From assembly GCA_920105625.2 (NCBI GenBank), contig OV050031.1:48835425-48899424 (forward strand): 64,000 nucleotides of DNA. Direction: 5' to 3'. Positions 45,780 to 57,006 of the stretch are shown here, one piece after another (within the stretch, counting starts at the first letter, position 1; the number at the start of each line of letters is the position of its first letter). Source of the DNA: Clusia tigrina (Eukaryota; Arthropoda; Insecta; Diptera; Clusiidae). Under the pieces are notes generated by a model. That model made no database searches. It was not told the DNA's origin and saw nothing but the letters and a program-made list of their open reading frames with translations. The position numbers and the translations under genes were made by a program.

Positions 45780-46232
45780 AACAACTACATTAACTATAAA
45801 CACCCGCACCATTTCTAAAATTTATTAAAACTTAAACTGTAAACCATATCGAATCTTCAATGGGCGGTTGCGGAGACGCATCATGAAATCCGTTAACATT
45901 GATTTGTCAACTTCATACAATAGCGCTGTATCTGCAAAGCCATTATATTTGTTTCTCACTATTTCTGTGGCCAACAATTGAATTTACCCTAGACGCCTGG
46001 CAAACGCTCGTATGTCCTCACTCGCCCGTTGATTCCCTATTCTGATCTCTTGGGTTATGTCCTCCAAGGTTCTTTTCTTCAAGTAAGTTTTCTTTAGAAG
46101 CCCGTGAAGCTCGTTCGCACTGCCGAATTGATTTGGCAGTGCAAAGTTGTATGCATTTCCGATCAACCGCTGCTTCACACAGTCAAAGAAAAGCTGTAAT
46201 TCATCTGGCCTTATGTGCCTCCAACGGTTCAA
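45780..46232 (-). pseudogene. LTR-retrotransposon gag fragment
   Basis: 82-aa frame (45984-46232): DELQLFFDCVKQRLIG, then LLKKTYLKKRTLEDITQEI and QRASEDIRAFARRLG, a Ty3-type gag capsid pattern. In the next frame it continues LLATEIVRNKYNGFADTALL to about 45800. Not the same gag as the gypsy copies above. The right edge abuts piggyBac sequence. Confidence 0.7.
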
Positions 46233-46563
46233 GCAGGTCTGTGCAGACTATTAGAAAGCAAATCGGCCGCTATCGACGACGGTTAGAACATGCTCATGAA
46301 GAATTTGGGGCTTCACATGCTTCGGGTGCCCAGACACCTATTGTTCCCGTACCGAGGCCACACGCGCTTCACCCAGTATATACCGTCGAAACCAGCCAAA
46401 TACGAAATAAAAATCTGGTGGATGTGTGACGCCAATTCCAATTACACACTGAAAGAAACAATATATGTTCGAAAACAAAAAAAAATGAAGAGCGTGTGGT
46501 AAATCAATGCGGGAACATTGTTCTGAAATTGGTCGAAAAATTCGCCGGTTCTGGACGAATATA

Positions 46564-47452
46564 CAAGGTTTGTTCACAAAGTATCGCGAATTTTGAATTT
46601 TTGCGGGCTACGGATGTTCGATTTTCGATCTTTTTGTGGCGTTATGTTGGCACTCATTACCCTCACTTATGTTGACAATCTCGGCCATTTTGAATTTTCA
46701 GTCAGTTCTTGACAGCTATTGTGCGTGGACGTGTTTTAGCTTGTCTTCGGTTTTTGTTTATCCCGAAAAACGGATTTTGTGTGAAAAACAACATAAAATG
46801 CGCGGAAGTATTCTGAATATTGACTGTTGCATACGGCGACGCTACTTTGGACAAAAGAAACGTTTAGCGGTGGTACAAAATGTTTTCAGAGGGCCGAGAA
46901 GATGTGAGCGACGAAGAGCGTCCCGGATGCCCGAGCACGTCAACAAAAGCTGAAAACATTGCTGAAGTAAATAAACTTGTATTGGCCAATCGTCGAATCA
47001 CTGTCAGAGAAGTTGCTGAGGATCTAAATATATCGATTGGCTCGTGTCATTCGATTATCACCAAAAGTTTGGCATGAGGCGGGTCGCCGCAAAGTTCGTA
47101 CCAAAATTACTCAATTTCGACCAAAAACAGCATCGCATTAACTTTTCTCACGAGCCCATTTTTGGCCAAAAACAAAACTTTAATAATGCTGCAGCCACCG
47201 TATTACCCAGACCTGGTCCCCTGTGACTTTTTCTTGTTCCCGTAACTGAAAAGGCCCATGAACGGACGATGCTACGCCACGATTGACAAAAATCGAAGGC
47301 AAGCTAAAACACGTCCACGCACAATAGCTGTCAAAAACTGACTGAACATTCAAAATGGCCGAGATTCTCAACATAAGTGAGGGACATGAGTACCAACATA
47401 ACGCCATGAAAAGAGGGAAAATCGAACATCCGAAGCCCGCGAACAAACCTCG
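46564..47452 (+). mobile_element. Fold-back mariner MLE-3 in piggyBac
   Basis: 889 bp flanked by TA. The normal 3' end is replaced by an inverted copy of the 5' region: about 190 bp at 46564-46760 pairs with 47287-47452 (GTGCGTGGACGTGTTTTAGC in both arms). The left arm has about 28 extra bases near 46578. It lies in the piggyBac transposase gene. Confidence 0.88.
46790..47286 (+). pseudogene. Mariner transposase, internally deleted (MLE-3)
   Basis: N-terminal helix-turn-helix with a frameshift near 46885, then EGREDVSDEERPGCPSTST, RRITVREVAEDLNISIGSCHSII, FGMRRVAAKFVPKLL and QKQHRINFSHEP. The sequence then jumps to the IFGQKQN/LQPPYYPDL region and DFFLF before the inverted arm. The first two catalytic Asp regions are deleted, at the same place as in MLE-4. 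Confidence 0.82.
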
Positions 47453-48531
47453 TATACGGTATATGGTGATAATTTCTTCTCGTCTTTTAATTTGGCCACG
47501 GTGTTGATGACAAAACAGTTGGCATCTGTAGACACCATGCGCAAAAACAAACCCTGGATACCGAAGGAGATGTTGGATCCAAAATCAGATGTATTCAGCC
47601 AGTATTTGGTTGCCACAATAATAACATTGGGCTCTGCTCATACGTGCCAAAAAAGCAAAAAGTTATGGTTCTCATCTCGACTGAACATGATAATTGCACC
47701 GTCGACTCATCGAAGCCATTGCAGAAGCCATTGCAAAAGCCATTTAAAATTCTGGACTACAATATGTATAAATCTCGAGTGGAGACCATGGATCAGATGG
47801 TTGGCAATTACACGTGCAAACGGGGCACAAACCGATGGCCATTAGCTATATTCTATAACATGTTGGACGTGGCGGGCTTGGCTGGATTTGTCATTCAGGA
47901 CTAATTGGGACATGTCAAGAGGAGCGACCGAAGGCGTGTCTTCCTTTTGGAATTGGCAGAACAGCTGGTGGTCTCTCACATGGAGCAGAGAGCAACGAAT
48001 CCCATTGTAGAGGTATTCAACCCGTAAAACAGGCAGTGGCGTTGCTCGGTGTAGAGGTAAGCATTTCACTTATTCATTCATTCAATTCAAATTCGAAAAT
48101 GAATTGTTCAATGTGATTTTCGCAGGTAGCTACGGACCCACCGATTAATGAACCACCCCATATCCAGCCCATACGTTTCCTCTGCAATTCGAGCATCGTG
48201 CTCGGTGTGGCATAAATCGGATAAAAAACAGCGAAAAACTCGAGTTCATTGCATGTATTGCAAAAAACCGCTGTGTCAACAGCATTCACATGCCAGGTCC
48301 TCGTGCCTTGAAAGCCGTGTCTAATCTTTATTTTCTTACCTGCGATAAATAAAATAGGGTAAATTGTTATCTATAAAATGAAAAATATGTTTTTATTGTT
48401 CACCTATTTTTTTCCCTAACATTAGGCAGATTTACACATCACTTTTGGGACACATACAAATCCCATATAGGTCTGCGCAGACCTAGTTGTACCAGTTACC
48501 GCCAAAAAATCCCTGAACTTCGTAGGGTTAA

Positions 48532-49079
48532 ACCGTCTGCGTCTAAATGTTGGGGTCTTCCTGCGAGCTTGCCTCCCAATGCACTTTATTAATAACTAGC
48601 AGACGATAACAGGCGCTGGCATGAGCGTACAACTGATATCTGTAGAAAGCGCTTAAAGCTGCCAAAATGAAACACACGAGTTGACGTTCAAATCACAAGA
48701 CAGTTTATTATTAAAATCATAAACTTTATATACTATTTATCTCTCATTGTTTAAATAAACACTTTTCTGGTGTTCCAGTTACGCAATTTTTATTACTGCC
48801 ATTTGCTCAACCAATTGTCCTAATGAATATAAAAATACCAATGGTGCATTCTATAGACCCATGCCCGTAGACAACTTGAATCCGGAACTGTAAAACCTTA
48901 AAAGTCTACATGATGTATTATTATTAGTTACTGTTTATTTATAATACTTGCACCCTAAAAATATGTGATTGCTTAATTATTTGATACTTATACTACTTTC
49001 TAAATAGTAAATTCACTAAATATGTAGGTCTATCAAGAGTTCGTACTGTGAGTCAACTACACGCATCTAGCTTGGTTTT
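48532..49079. other. AT-rich spacer, possibly LTR of the neighbouring gypsy remnant
   Basis: No coding signal. Sequence left of 49088 on the minus strand begins TGTGAGTCAAAACC and could be the 3' LTR following the integrase remnant, but I found no second copy to prove it. Confidence 0.35.
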
Positions 49080-49097
49080 GACTCACAACAGCGGTCC

Positions 49098-49600
49098 TCA
49101 CATGCTGTACTTTGGCCTCAGTCTCCCGCTCCGAACTTGTGGAATATCTCTTCCGTCAAAAATCTTTTCACGTTCCTTCCTATGGCTTTTCGCGTAGCTT
49201 TTAGGAACACAAATTTCGAGAAATGATCTAACACCAAGCACATACGCGTTTCCCGATTTAGATCGACTGTAGTTTCCGAAGAAACCTACATATAACCTTT
49301 GGAAAGGTCTTTCCGCTTTCATTTATTTTCCTCTCACTGGTTGCAGGAACTGATTAGTACTTTTCGTTTCCGTGCAAACTTTACACCCCTTCACAACGTT
49401 CGTCACGTGCACTACCATGCCTGGCCAGAAATAAAGTGTTCTCATTCGGTGCAAGGTCTTTGCTACTCCACCATGTGCAGCCGTTTTCGCTTCATCTGCC
49501 TAGGTTATTGAGGCAGAAGTTAATGCCTCCGGTACCCATAATTTCGAGTCTAGTGGAATACCCATTTGCATAGTCGAAACCGCCTGACTGTTAAGGGCGC
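49098..49600 (-). pseudogene. Second gypsy family, integrase fragment
   Basis: The zinc-binding part reads near 49430-49370 (AWHGSARDE, CKVCTETKSTNQ), followed by LYVGFFGNYSRSKSGNAYVLGV, which resembles the YVDFLGPYPRSKxGN integrase core, with Gly in place of the first catalytic Asp. It continues with FLEICVPKSYAKSHRKE. It is a different gypsy lineage from the three copies above. Confidence 0.75.
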
Positions 49601-49790
49601 CACGATGCTTCCAACTGCCTCGCAGTTGACTCTTCCCGGAATTTTTTCTCCCGAAAACTTATTTTACTGTATTTTTATACTCTTTCTTTAATCAAGTTTT
49701 TTATCCGTTACTCTTAATCCAAAAATTGCCCCCTCTTGGTTTTGAGGTCTCTTAACATTTTCTTCCAATAACCTTTTCCTTAGTGCTCTC

Positions 49791-51174
49791 TCACACAAAA
49801 AAAATACACGGACTATTCTGCCGTTCGGCGCGTGTAGATTTGAAGGGAATGGAGATCCTGCACCTTCCATTGAAGGAATAAATTGGTGTGATATAGTCGA
49901 ATGAGTCAGGAATACCTCCGAAGCGTCTTAAGATAGATACATGAACTTCGTTTCTGGTTATTGATTGATGCGTGGCTTTTAGCCTTAGAGCTGAATTTCT
50001 ATCCATTTTTCACCAAAAACCCTAACAGGAAACAAAATCGTCCTGATGCCACAACTTATGAGTACCTCTGCCGTTCCTTGTAACTTTGTTCGCAGCCTGT
50101 TGTAGTTCATTTAGAGAGAATGTTCAACATGTGTTGAATCAAGTCTCTCAAAGTAGATATGTATTTTCCCGAGATACTTATTGCAACATCATCCACATAC
50201 GCAACCTACTTGCACTCTTCCCTCTCCAGTCGAACAAGCAGCTCATTTACCCCAAGATTCCAGAGTAGGGGTGAAATTACTCCACCTACCCCTAACCATT
50301 ATTTCAATCCATTTGCTAATGGTAGGGTTCACCTCGAGGTCTCGTATCGCAATGATTATTGTGTCTGATTTGATGTTGTTAAATGATCCCTCAATATCCA
50401 GGAAAGCACCTAGAGAGAACTGCTTGTTATGCTGGAAGTACTCAATACTAGGGACTAAAGAGTGTAAAGCGGTCTCAGCCGATTTGCCCTTGACCTAGGC
50501 ATGCTGAGACACGGACAGCTTCTGTCTGTCTATGGTGAGCCTCAAATGAATGTCTAAGAATTTTTCCAGAACTTTCAGACAAAAGAAGGCAAGACTGATG
50601 GGCTTTAAGTCCCCTGGAGTTATGTGCGAGCTTTTGCCAGCCTTAGGTATAAAAAATTCCCTACCATGCTACCGTGACTCTGGAATATATGTTAGTTCAA
50701 GACAATTTTTGTAGCTTTTGAGCAGCCACTCGATTATAAGAATCTCTGACTGCTGAATCTCAATTGGAGCTACACCATCTGGCCCAGATGCTTTATATGG
50801 GTCGAAGCTAAGCCTAGGCCATTTCAATTTTGGCCTTGTGCTTATATCTGAGTTAGGTTCGACTACATTCACGCTGGACATTGTTCGCCCCGGAATGTGC
50901 TCGAACCACCAGGGAAGTGTGGTGTCTCTAAAAGAAACTCTTGTATCATATTTCTATTTGAAGTCCAATATCCATCCCCACTCCTCAGGTAACCAGGTAC
51001 CATTGGAGCAGTTGATAGCATCTTCCTAAGCCTAGACTTCTCAGAGATGTCTTCTACGCCACCGCAAAAGTTTCTCCTCGATACTCTTTGTGCCTTCCTA
51101 AGCTTAATTTTTAAGGTTCTAAGTGCTGCTTTGTACAAAACCCAGTCTGCACTCTTTCTAGACAATTTTTGCAT
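49791..51174 (-). pseudogene. Loa/R1-like LINE reverse transcriptase
   Basis: Linker at 50869-51174 (KLSRKSADWVLYKAALRTLKIKLRKAQR), then RT: DPYKASGPDGVAPIEIQQ (50800), LGAFLDIEGSFNNIKSD (motif A, near 50400), and AYVDDVAISISGKY (motif C, near 50190). The C-terminal SALRLKATHQ region follows at 49791-50006. Motif A and C Asp residues are kept, but frames break repeatedly. Confidence 0.78.
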
Positions 51175-51399
51175 TGTGTTAAAGTTTTTGCTGAGTTCAC
51201 TAATTTCCTATACACACCACGTGTGTATTTGTTTTCCCCTGGGTCTACTGAGGACAAGGGACTGATAGAGTTTTATTAAGGGTATCCGTGAGAACCTTCA
51301 CAGACCGATCAATTTCATCACATGTACCTGAGCTTATGGGATTCTGAGTTAGTAGTCCAGCTATCTGTAGAGATCTCAGTTTACCTTCGTGATATTTGT

Positions 51400-52060
51400 T
51401 ACACCCGTAGGGCTAGGCAGACTATCTAAAATATCAAACTTGATTGACATATGATCCGAAAAGGAGTGTTCCTCTAGATCCCTCCAATTGTAAAAACGGT
51501 CAAAAATGGATTTGGTGACAAACATAATATCAAGGACCTCTTGCCTGTTATCAGTATTGAAAACGGATTCTGCCCCCTTATTACATATAAGAAGGCTAAT
51601 CGTTACAATATATTCATATAATGACTCGCCGCGTGCATTGACATCCTTGCTGCCCCAAAAATGTCATGGTGCGCATTGCCAGCGCTTCCAATGATAGCAG
51701 TTGCCCGTTGTGCCTTTGCGCCCACAACAAGCTTCTGTAGGTTTACTTTCGAAGGATATAATTGTCATGCACCATATAGGCCCAGGCAATTCAGTAACGT
51801 CTCTTGCCAGTTACCAGGCGAGGAGGGAGAATATATGAGCTAACATTTTTCTTTATATGAATACAAGACCTGGTTCTTCCTTCACTAACGGTATAGAGCA
51901 AGCTGTAGTTATTAGTCCTGAAATCACAGACAAAGCCCCCGTATGTCCAGGAGTCTTGGATCAGGACAACGTAAACTCCGCCTTTTTCAAGACGTTGCTG
52001 ATGGCTGGCAGACGCAGCCTGCCAGTGATGAAGGTGAACTTGTGGCACTAGTCGACCCCA
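51400..52060 (-). pseudogene. Loa/R1-like LINE endonuclease
   Basis: Frames read LIQDSWTYGGFVCDF and SSYILPP near 51950-51850, then VNARGESLYEYI, FNTDNRQEVLDIMFVTKSI and SFSDHMSIKFDIL near 51640-51430. The TxNRxEVLDI and SDHxxIxF motifs are those of APE-type LINE endonucleases. Confidence 0.72.
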
Positions 52061-52530
52061 ATTGGCTTCGGCCACAGTCGCCAAAGATTCGTTGGTCACT
52101 TATATTAGGGATCAGCTCCCTAGGTATAACTTCGTGCCTTTCGCCTGGCCATGCCTCGCCGATCCTAGAGAAACCAATTCTGTAGAGATCTACTGACCTT
52201 TGATCTGCGCAGGCGATCAGCTTCACATGGCCTGGTATCATCCGCTGTTGCGAAAGTAGGGCAAACTACCCGGGAATTCCCTAATAAGCTGGGTGGATGG
52301 TCTCCTCTACGGACCGCTGATGCTTCAGAGCCTGCTGTGGAGGAGCTTCACGACTTTCTTCGCCCACCCGAGGGAAGCCTTCTACTTCACTGTCCTCTCC
52401 TTCTCCGGAATGCGCGACAAGCATTCTACCGTCCGGAGAGCAGACCATTTTTCTTGCGACTTTGTCTTTAGATGCAACTGCCGCGCAGAGTGCGCGGGGG
52501 ATTTTGGATAATCATCCGAGATAGCGTTTA
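52061..52530 (-). pseudogene. Loa/R1-like LINE gag remnant
   Basis: HVKLIACADQRSVDLYR, RIGEAWPGERHEVIPRELIPN is the counterpart of 7160-7290. Upstream (52240-52530) is Arg/Ser/Glu-rich. No start codon or zinc knuckle was seen. Confidence 0.6.
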
Positions 52531-52886
52531 AAAACCAGCCGGGAGTTTGTTTTTTTGTTTAAATTGTTCATACTGGCTCGTACAGCTACCCGCACGACGG
52601 ATCAAGCAAGGCTGCCAAAAATTTGAATGAGGGGTTGGGTAACCGGCAGTGCCCCGTACCACAGCAAGGCCTCTATTACTACCTGAGGCTGGTATCAGGA
52701 AGAGGAGTTCCGTTAAAATACAGCCTAATTTACCTCCTGACTGCATAACAACATCCAGTGGGCACGATCCCAAGAGCACGCTGGATAAGAAGGGAGACAG
52801 CTCTCAGTTAGATTACTCCGCGGTAGTCAGTCTGGCTAGGGTAGTCCCGTAAGAGCCTAAACTCCGCCATCCCAACCAATTGTGTC
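52531..52886 (-). other. GC-rich LINE 5' region
   Basis: No coding signal I recognise. Higher GC than neighbours, presumed 5' untranslated region of the LINE. Confidence 0.45.
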
Positions 52887-53312
52887 TGTGAAAGGAGGTT
52901 TCACAATCCCGAGTCCGCGCTCGACAAGTTTTTAAAAGAAGGGCGTTTTTAAAGTGAATAAGATTTTATTCATAAATTAAATCCATACATTACATAAAAA
53001 TTAAATAATGTTTTAAACCGTTTTTGCCTCGACTTTAAACATTCTTGTTTATTCCTCAATTTACAAACGCGAACTGACTGTACTCTTCGAAGTCTCTAAA
53101 CGCGTAAGCTAGTTTTTTTAAAACGGTATTCTTTAACAGTTATTCCAAGGCTACCAAATATAAATGCGTATAAGAGAATGTATAGACAAAAGGTGGGAAA
53201 AAACTATATACATATGTAATGAGAAACATATCAAAAATTCTATGATAAGCAAAACACCCAGTAGGAAAAAATAGAAATCAAATAATTTGAAATACTCCGT
53301 TCGGCGGTAACA
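52887..53312 (-). repeat. Presumed 3' LTR of BEL-2
   Basis: On the minus strand it begins TGTTACCGCCGAACGG right after a purine-rich GAGGGGGAGAA tract and the DUF5641 stop, the usual BEL arrangement. The other border (TTTCACA near 52887) is a guess, since no 5' LTR is present to compare. Confidence 0.65.
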
Positions 53313-53339
53313 TTCTCCCCCTCGTAAGCTAGTCCAAAC

Positions 53340-54457
53340 GCGCTTACTCCAGTTCATTACCGACCTCTAGGACAGCTATCTTGATTGCAGGGCGTTCTAA
53401 CAAGCCATGTTTTGTCTTCACTGTAGCTCGTCGTACCTGGCCATCCTTTGCGATGACAACTTCCTGAACTATTCCTTTTGGCCACTTGTTGCTCGGTTGG
53501 CTGTCGTCCACGATGACCACGACGTCGCCGACCTTTAGAGGTGGTTGCTTCGTATACCATTTCGACCGCCGAGTTAGTTCAGGCGTATACTCCTTTAGCC
53601 ACCTTTAACAAAATCAGTCGGCGTATATTCTGGTTTGATGATAACGATGCCGTAGATCGCCACCGTGCCCAATCGGCTTATAACCTTGTGCCTAGCAATA
53701 AATGGTTAGGAGTGATAGCTTCATCATCACATGACTCCAGTGAAACAAAAGTCAACGGTCTTGAATTTATTGTAGATTCGACCTCGAAAAGTCCACTTCG
53801 AAGCGTCTCGTCGTTGAAGTTGGGCTCAGGATACATCGCGCTAGAACGTTTTTTATCGATCAGATTAGCCGCTCCCAAGCGCCACGCATGTGGGGGGCGG
53901 CAGGTGGGTTGAACTTCCATTGGATTTCATCGAACCTGGCTTCGATTTCCGCATAATCAACGTGCCCGGCCTCTTCTTTTAGAATCTTCGCAGATGCTTT
54001 GAAATTTGTAAATTTCTTTTGGTACGCCTCGCCGCGCTACGAAATTACGAATACACAGTATGCAGGAGCTAGTGTCCAAGGTGTGGGATACCTCAATATG
54101 CACCGCTCGAACCGTGAGGCAGGTAAATATAACGCCCCATCGTTTTTCACGCCTCCTTCCAACCGTAGCAAACATTAGGCCGAAGTAATCAATCCCGACG
54201 TAAGTGAATCGTCGCTCAAAACTCGCAAGTCTGGCAGCTGGCAATGCGGCCATTTGAGGTGTCATCGTCATCGCATTTTTATTTTTGCAGTGTTGGCAGC
54301 TGCTTCGAACAGAACGATACAGCACGCGCAGCCGTGGTATGAAATATTGACCCTTAATATCATTTATAATGGTCTCATGGGAAAGGTGATGATATTTTCC
54401 ATGCATCTCCTTGACGATCAGATAGGTGATGTTACTGTTGTTGGGCAGCACGATCAC
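53340..54457 (-). pseudogene. BEL-2 integrase and DUF5641
   Basis: Zinc-binding start (MHGKYHHLSHETI, SSCQHCKNKNA), then FTYVGIDYFGLMFA with the first catalytic Asp, HTLDTSSC and RRGVPKEIY. The SDNGTNF segment with the second Asp is deleted at about 54005. AWRLGAANLI, TINSRPLTFVS and ITPNHLLLG follow in a shifted frame (53678-53920). DUF5641 (53357-53600) has two frame breaks. Confidence 0.83.
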
Positions 54458-54591
54458 GTCGTGTGGATTTAGAAATTCTGTGCGCCCTTTAAAACGAATG
54501 ATATCATGATCGTCTAGAAAGATATTAAAGGAAATTATTTGCTGTTCTTCTCAATACTCTTACCACTTTTCAAGACAATTATTTCTTGGGA

Positions 54592-56349
54592 TTATTCGCT
54601 GAGTTGCGCTTGCTTGATGAGGATCGTCTTCGCTGCTTGGATCATTTCGAACGTTGGCTTTTCGGGGAGAGCACTCACTGATCTGATTCTTGCTCTCAGC
54701 TTCTCCACGTAAAGAATGAACATCCCTAATGCGCGATACAAGCGGCGCCTGGATGAAAAATATTCAACGTAGATGGGCAGCTTATGTTTATCCATCTTTT
54801 CAATGTGAAGCAGGTGATGTCTAATTTCGGCGGTGTTCGTGGGTCCGAAGTCGTCGCGGTATGCCCACTCGTTTTCAGCATTCATTAAAAAAGCAGGTCC
54901 ATTGTACCACAAATGAACTGACGTTTTGGGTTCTGATTTTGTTGCAAGATCTGCCGGGTTATATGTTGATGGGACCCACTTTCACTGGTCTGGGTTGGTG
55001 TGCTCGAGAATTTCAGCGACTCTGTACATGACTAATTGCTGGAACTGTCTGGGATCCATGCGGAGCCATTTTAAAACCGTAGCTGAGTCAGTCCAAAACA
55101 CTTTTCTGCAAATACTTAATCGAGGAACGCTTTGCATTTGGTTTGCCAGGCGCGCACCTGTGATTGCTGCCTGTAGCTCGAGCCTTGAAATTGATACAGG
55201 CTTAAGTGTTGTTACCTTGGACTTTGCTGCCACCAATGAAATATTCATGCTGCTGCCACATCGAACTCGCAGGTAGCATACCGCTGCATAGCCATACTCC
55301 CCTACATCCACAATAGTATGCAGTTCGACGTCATCAGCTTCATTTAAAGAATGTGAGAAGCATCGTGGAATTTCAACCGCTGCTATTTGCTTTAGCATCG
55401 TCTTCCACTGGCACCACTTCCGAGCCAGTTCGTCAGGAAGGGTTTCATCCCAATCGATGCTCGATCGCCAGACTTCCTGAAGAAGAATCTTTAGTGAAAT
55501 AGTAGATTGTGCTACGAATCCTAACGGATCAAATATAGACATCAAAACTTGAAGGAGCTCACGCTTCGTGGGTATCACGTTGTCTGATAAAACATTCCTT
55601 TTCAGCCTGGCAAACCTCAGCGCGTACTTGAAAACGTCCTTTTTTGGGTCCCAAAATACTCCAAGTATCTTCTCATTTCTGCACAGCTCGACCGGTTCCT
55701 GGCTTACCGCGTGGTCGGTGCTTAAATGCGTTAGCACTAATGTGGAGTTTGAAGACCAGTTGCGTATATGAAAACCTGCTGCTGCGTGTATTTTTCTTAC
55801 CGTTTCTGCCAATTTCAACGCTGCCTGCTCACTGTACTCGCTATCAATAAAGTCGTCTACATAGTGATGCTTCTTAATCGCGTCTACGGCACGGGGAAAC
55901 AGCTGAGCAAACTCATCGGCATTTTTATTGTGCACGTAATGAGCAATGCATGGGGCGCAGCTTATACCAAACGTCAGCGCGCGCATGACGTACACTCCAG
56001 GGCTGTCGCTCGTATCCTCTTTTTCACACCATAAAAATCTTTGAGCATGCATGTCACTGCTACACACGCTTATCTGGTGGAACATTTCGGCGATATCTCC
56101 ACAAATCGCCACTCGCCCAAGTCGAAAGCCAAGAAGAACTTCCACCAGTGGAGTCAGCAAATCAGGCCCGCTGAGGAGAATGTCGTTCAATGATACGCCT
56201 TTTGTTTTCGTGGCTGCGTCCCATTCTAGTCGCGCTCTGTCGGGCTTATTCGGATTCCTAGTGGTGAAAATTGGCAGATACCAGGAGCGATCTGTGCTTG
56301 CATGCAGCTCCTCGGCACTTAGTCGTCTTGCGCAGCCTTTATTCAGCAA
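54592..56349 (-). pseudogene. BEL-2 reverse transcriptase and RNase H
   Basis: 455-aa open frame from 56349: TRNPNKPDRARLEWDAAT, AICGDIAEMFHQISV (motif A), FGISCAPCIAHY and HHYVDDFIDSE (motif C), NWSSNS, ILGVFWDPKKD, then the connection domain (TKRELLQVLMSIFDPLGFVAQ) and RNase H (VGEYGYAAVCYLR, ISRLELQAAI, WTDSATVLKWL). A stop at 54982-54984 and a frame at 54592-54912 (LWYNGPAFL) complete it. RT catalytic Asp residues are intact; the RNase H Asp of VDAS reads VDVG. Confidence 0.87.
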
Positions 56350-56392
56350 GTTGTCGATTTATTTTTGCATTGCTGCCTTCAGCGATGGGTCC

Positions 56393-57003
56393 TTACGAAA
56401 TTGTCTTTCCAAGCAAATCATACGTTTCAATGCAGTATCGTAGCTTTCCTGATATTGATGTGCTCGTAGCGCCAGAATAGCCCAATTTCGAATCGGCTGC
56501 CCACCCTCTTACAAGTTGTATCGAGGATCTCCATAGCTCGCTTATCTTGGTGCGACAACAGCTGTGTGGGTGATGGTGCATCTAGCTTGTAGTGCTCCTT
56601 GACAAGATCGTGTAGTTGCTCGTATTTCTCGTTGCAGCCACACGTGTGTATGTTTAAGTACGAATTTGCTGACTGACCTGAGCAACGACCTTATAGCGCC
56701 CAACCTAGCCTCGTTTTGGTGGCTATGGGCTGGTTCCAAGCACCTTCACGAATTTTGAGCGGCACAGCTAGATGCCAGTTGTTGGACCCGATGAGAATTG
56801 TTGGCCTTGCATCTACGTAGGACTTCATTGGCAACCCCGCCAAGTAGGGAAATTGCGTGATGATTTTATCCATGTGGACAGTTTGCATTGGAAGGCCCCA
56901 TTTCTTGACTGTGTGTACCCCTTGCATCGTCGCATCGCATGGAAAATTCTTCAGAACGAATTTTATCCCCGGTCCAGCGCAAACACAAGGGATCCAGCAC
57001 GCC
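56393..57003 (-). pseudogene. BEL-2 protease region (DUF1758)
   Basis: 56691-56927 encodes LPMKSYVDARPTILIGSNNWHLAVPLKIREG followed by NQPIATKTRLGWAL, the C-terminal half of the BEL DUF1758 protease. The catalytic DTG half is missing because the element is cut at 57003. 56393-56690 is the linker to RT, in broken frames. Confidence 0.8.
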
Positions 57004-57006
57004 TAA

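Larger units (their letters stand above)
46300..48340 (+). pseudogene. piggyBac transposase, C-terminal two thirds
   Basis: Before the mariner: YIPSKPAKYEIKIWWMCDAN, IYVRKQ and GNIVLKLVEKFAGSGR. After it: TVYGDNFFSSFNLATVL (DNxFxS, a catalytic Asp region), MRKNKPWIPKEM, then in the next frame VETMDQMVGNYTCKR and NRWPLAIFYNMLD (the last catalytic Asp region). Next is RRRVFLLELAEQLV, a GT-AG intron (about 48057-48123), and a Cys-rich finger VHCMYCKKPLCQQHS near 48255-48290. The N-terminus is lost and several frames are shifted. Confidence 0.82.
46290..48527 (+). mobile_element. piggyBac-type element, 3' part, split by a mariner
   Basis: Transposase sequence from about 46300 to 48330 and a right end CTTCGTAGGG (48518-48527) followed by TTAA (48528-48531), the piggyBac target. 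The left end is missing, cut near 46290 by the gag fragment. A mariner lies at 46564-47452. Confidence 0.82.
49690..52886 (-). mobile_element. Loa/R1-like LINE, decayed
   Basis: Minus-strand non-LTR element: GC-rich 5' region (52540-52886), gag remnant with DUF4780-like core, endonuclease, reverse transcriptase and C-terminal part. It is heavily frameshifted. The gag-to-endonuclease junction (about 52060) appears deleted. The clade call rests on gag and RT motifs and is tentative. The 5' end may be cut at 52886 by the BEL LTR. Confidence 0.72.
52887..57003 (-). mobile_element. BEL/Pao element BEL-2, 5' truncated
   Basis: Minus-strand protease, RT/RNase H, integrase and DUF5641 followed by an LTR. 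Gag and 5' LTR are absent; the right border at 57003 abuts copia sequence. It differs in LTR and proteins from BEL-1. Confidence 0.85.

Noticed and set aside
46133..46429. 98-aa plus-strand frame opposite the gag fragment
   Set aside because: Its first half is antisense to gag; only the later part overlaps piggyBac codons, in another frame.
54926..56443. Plus-strand frames over BEL-2
   Set aside because: Shadows of the minus-strand pol; no domain in their translations.
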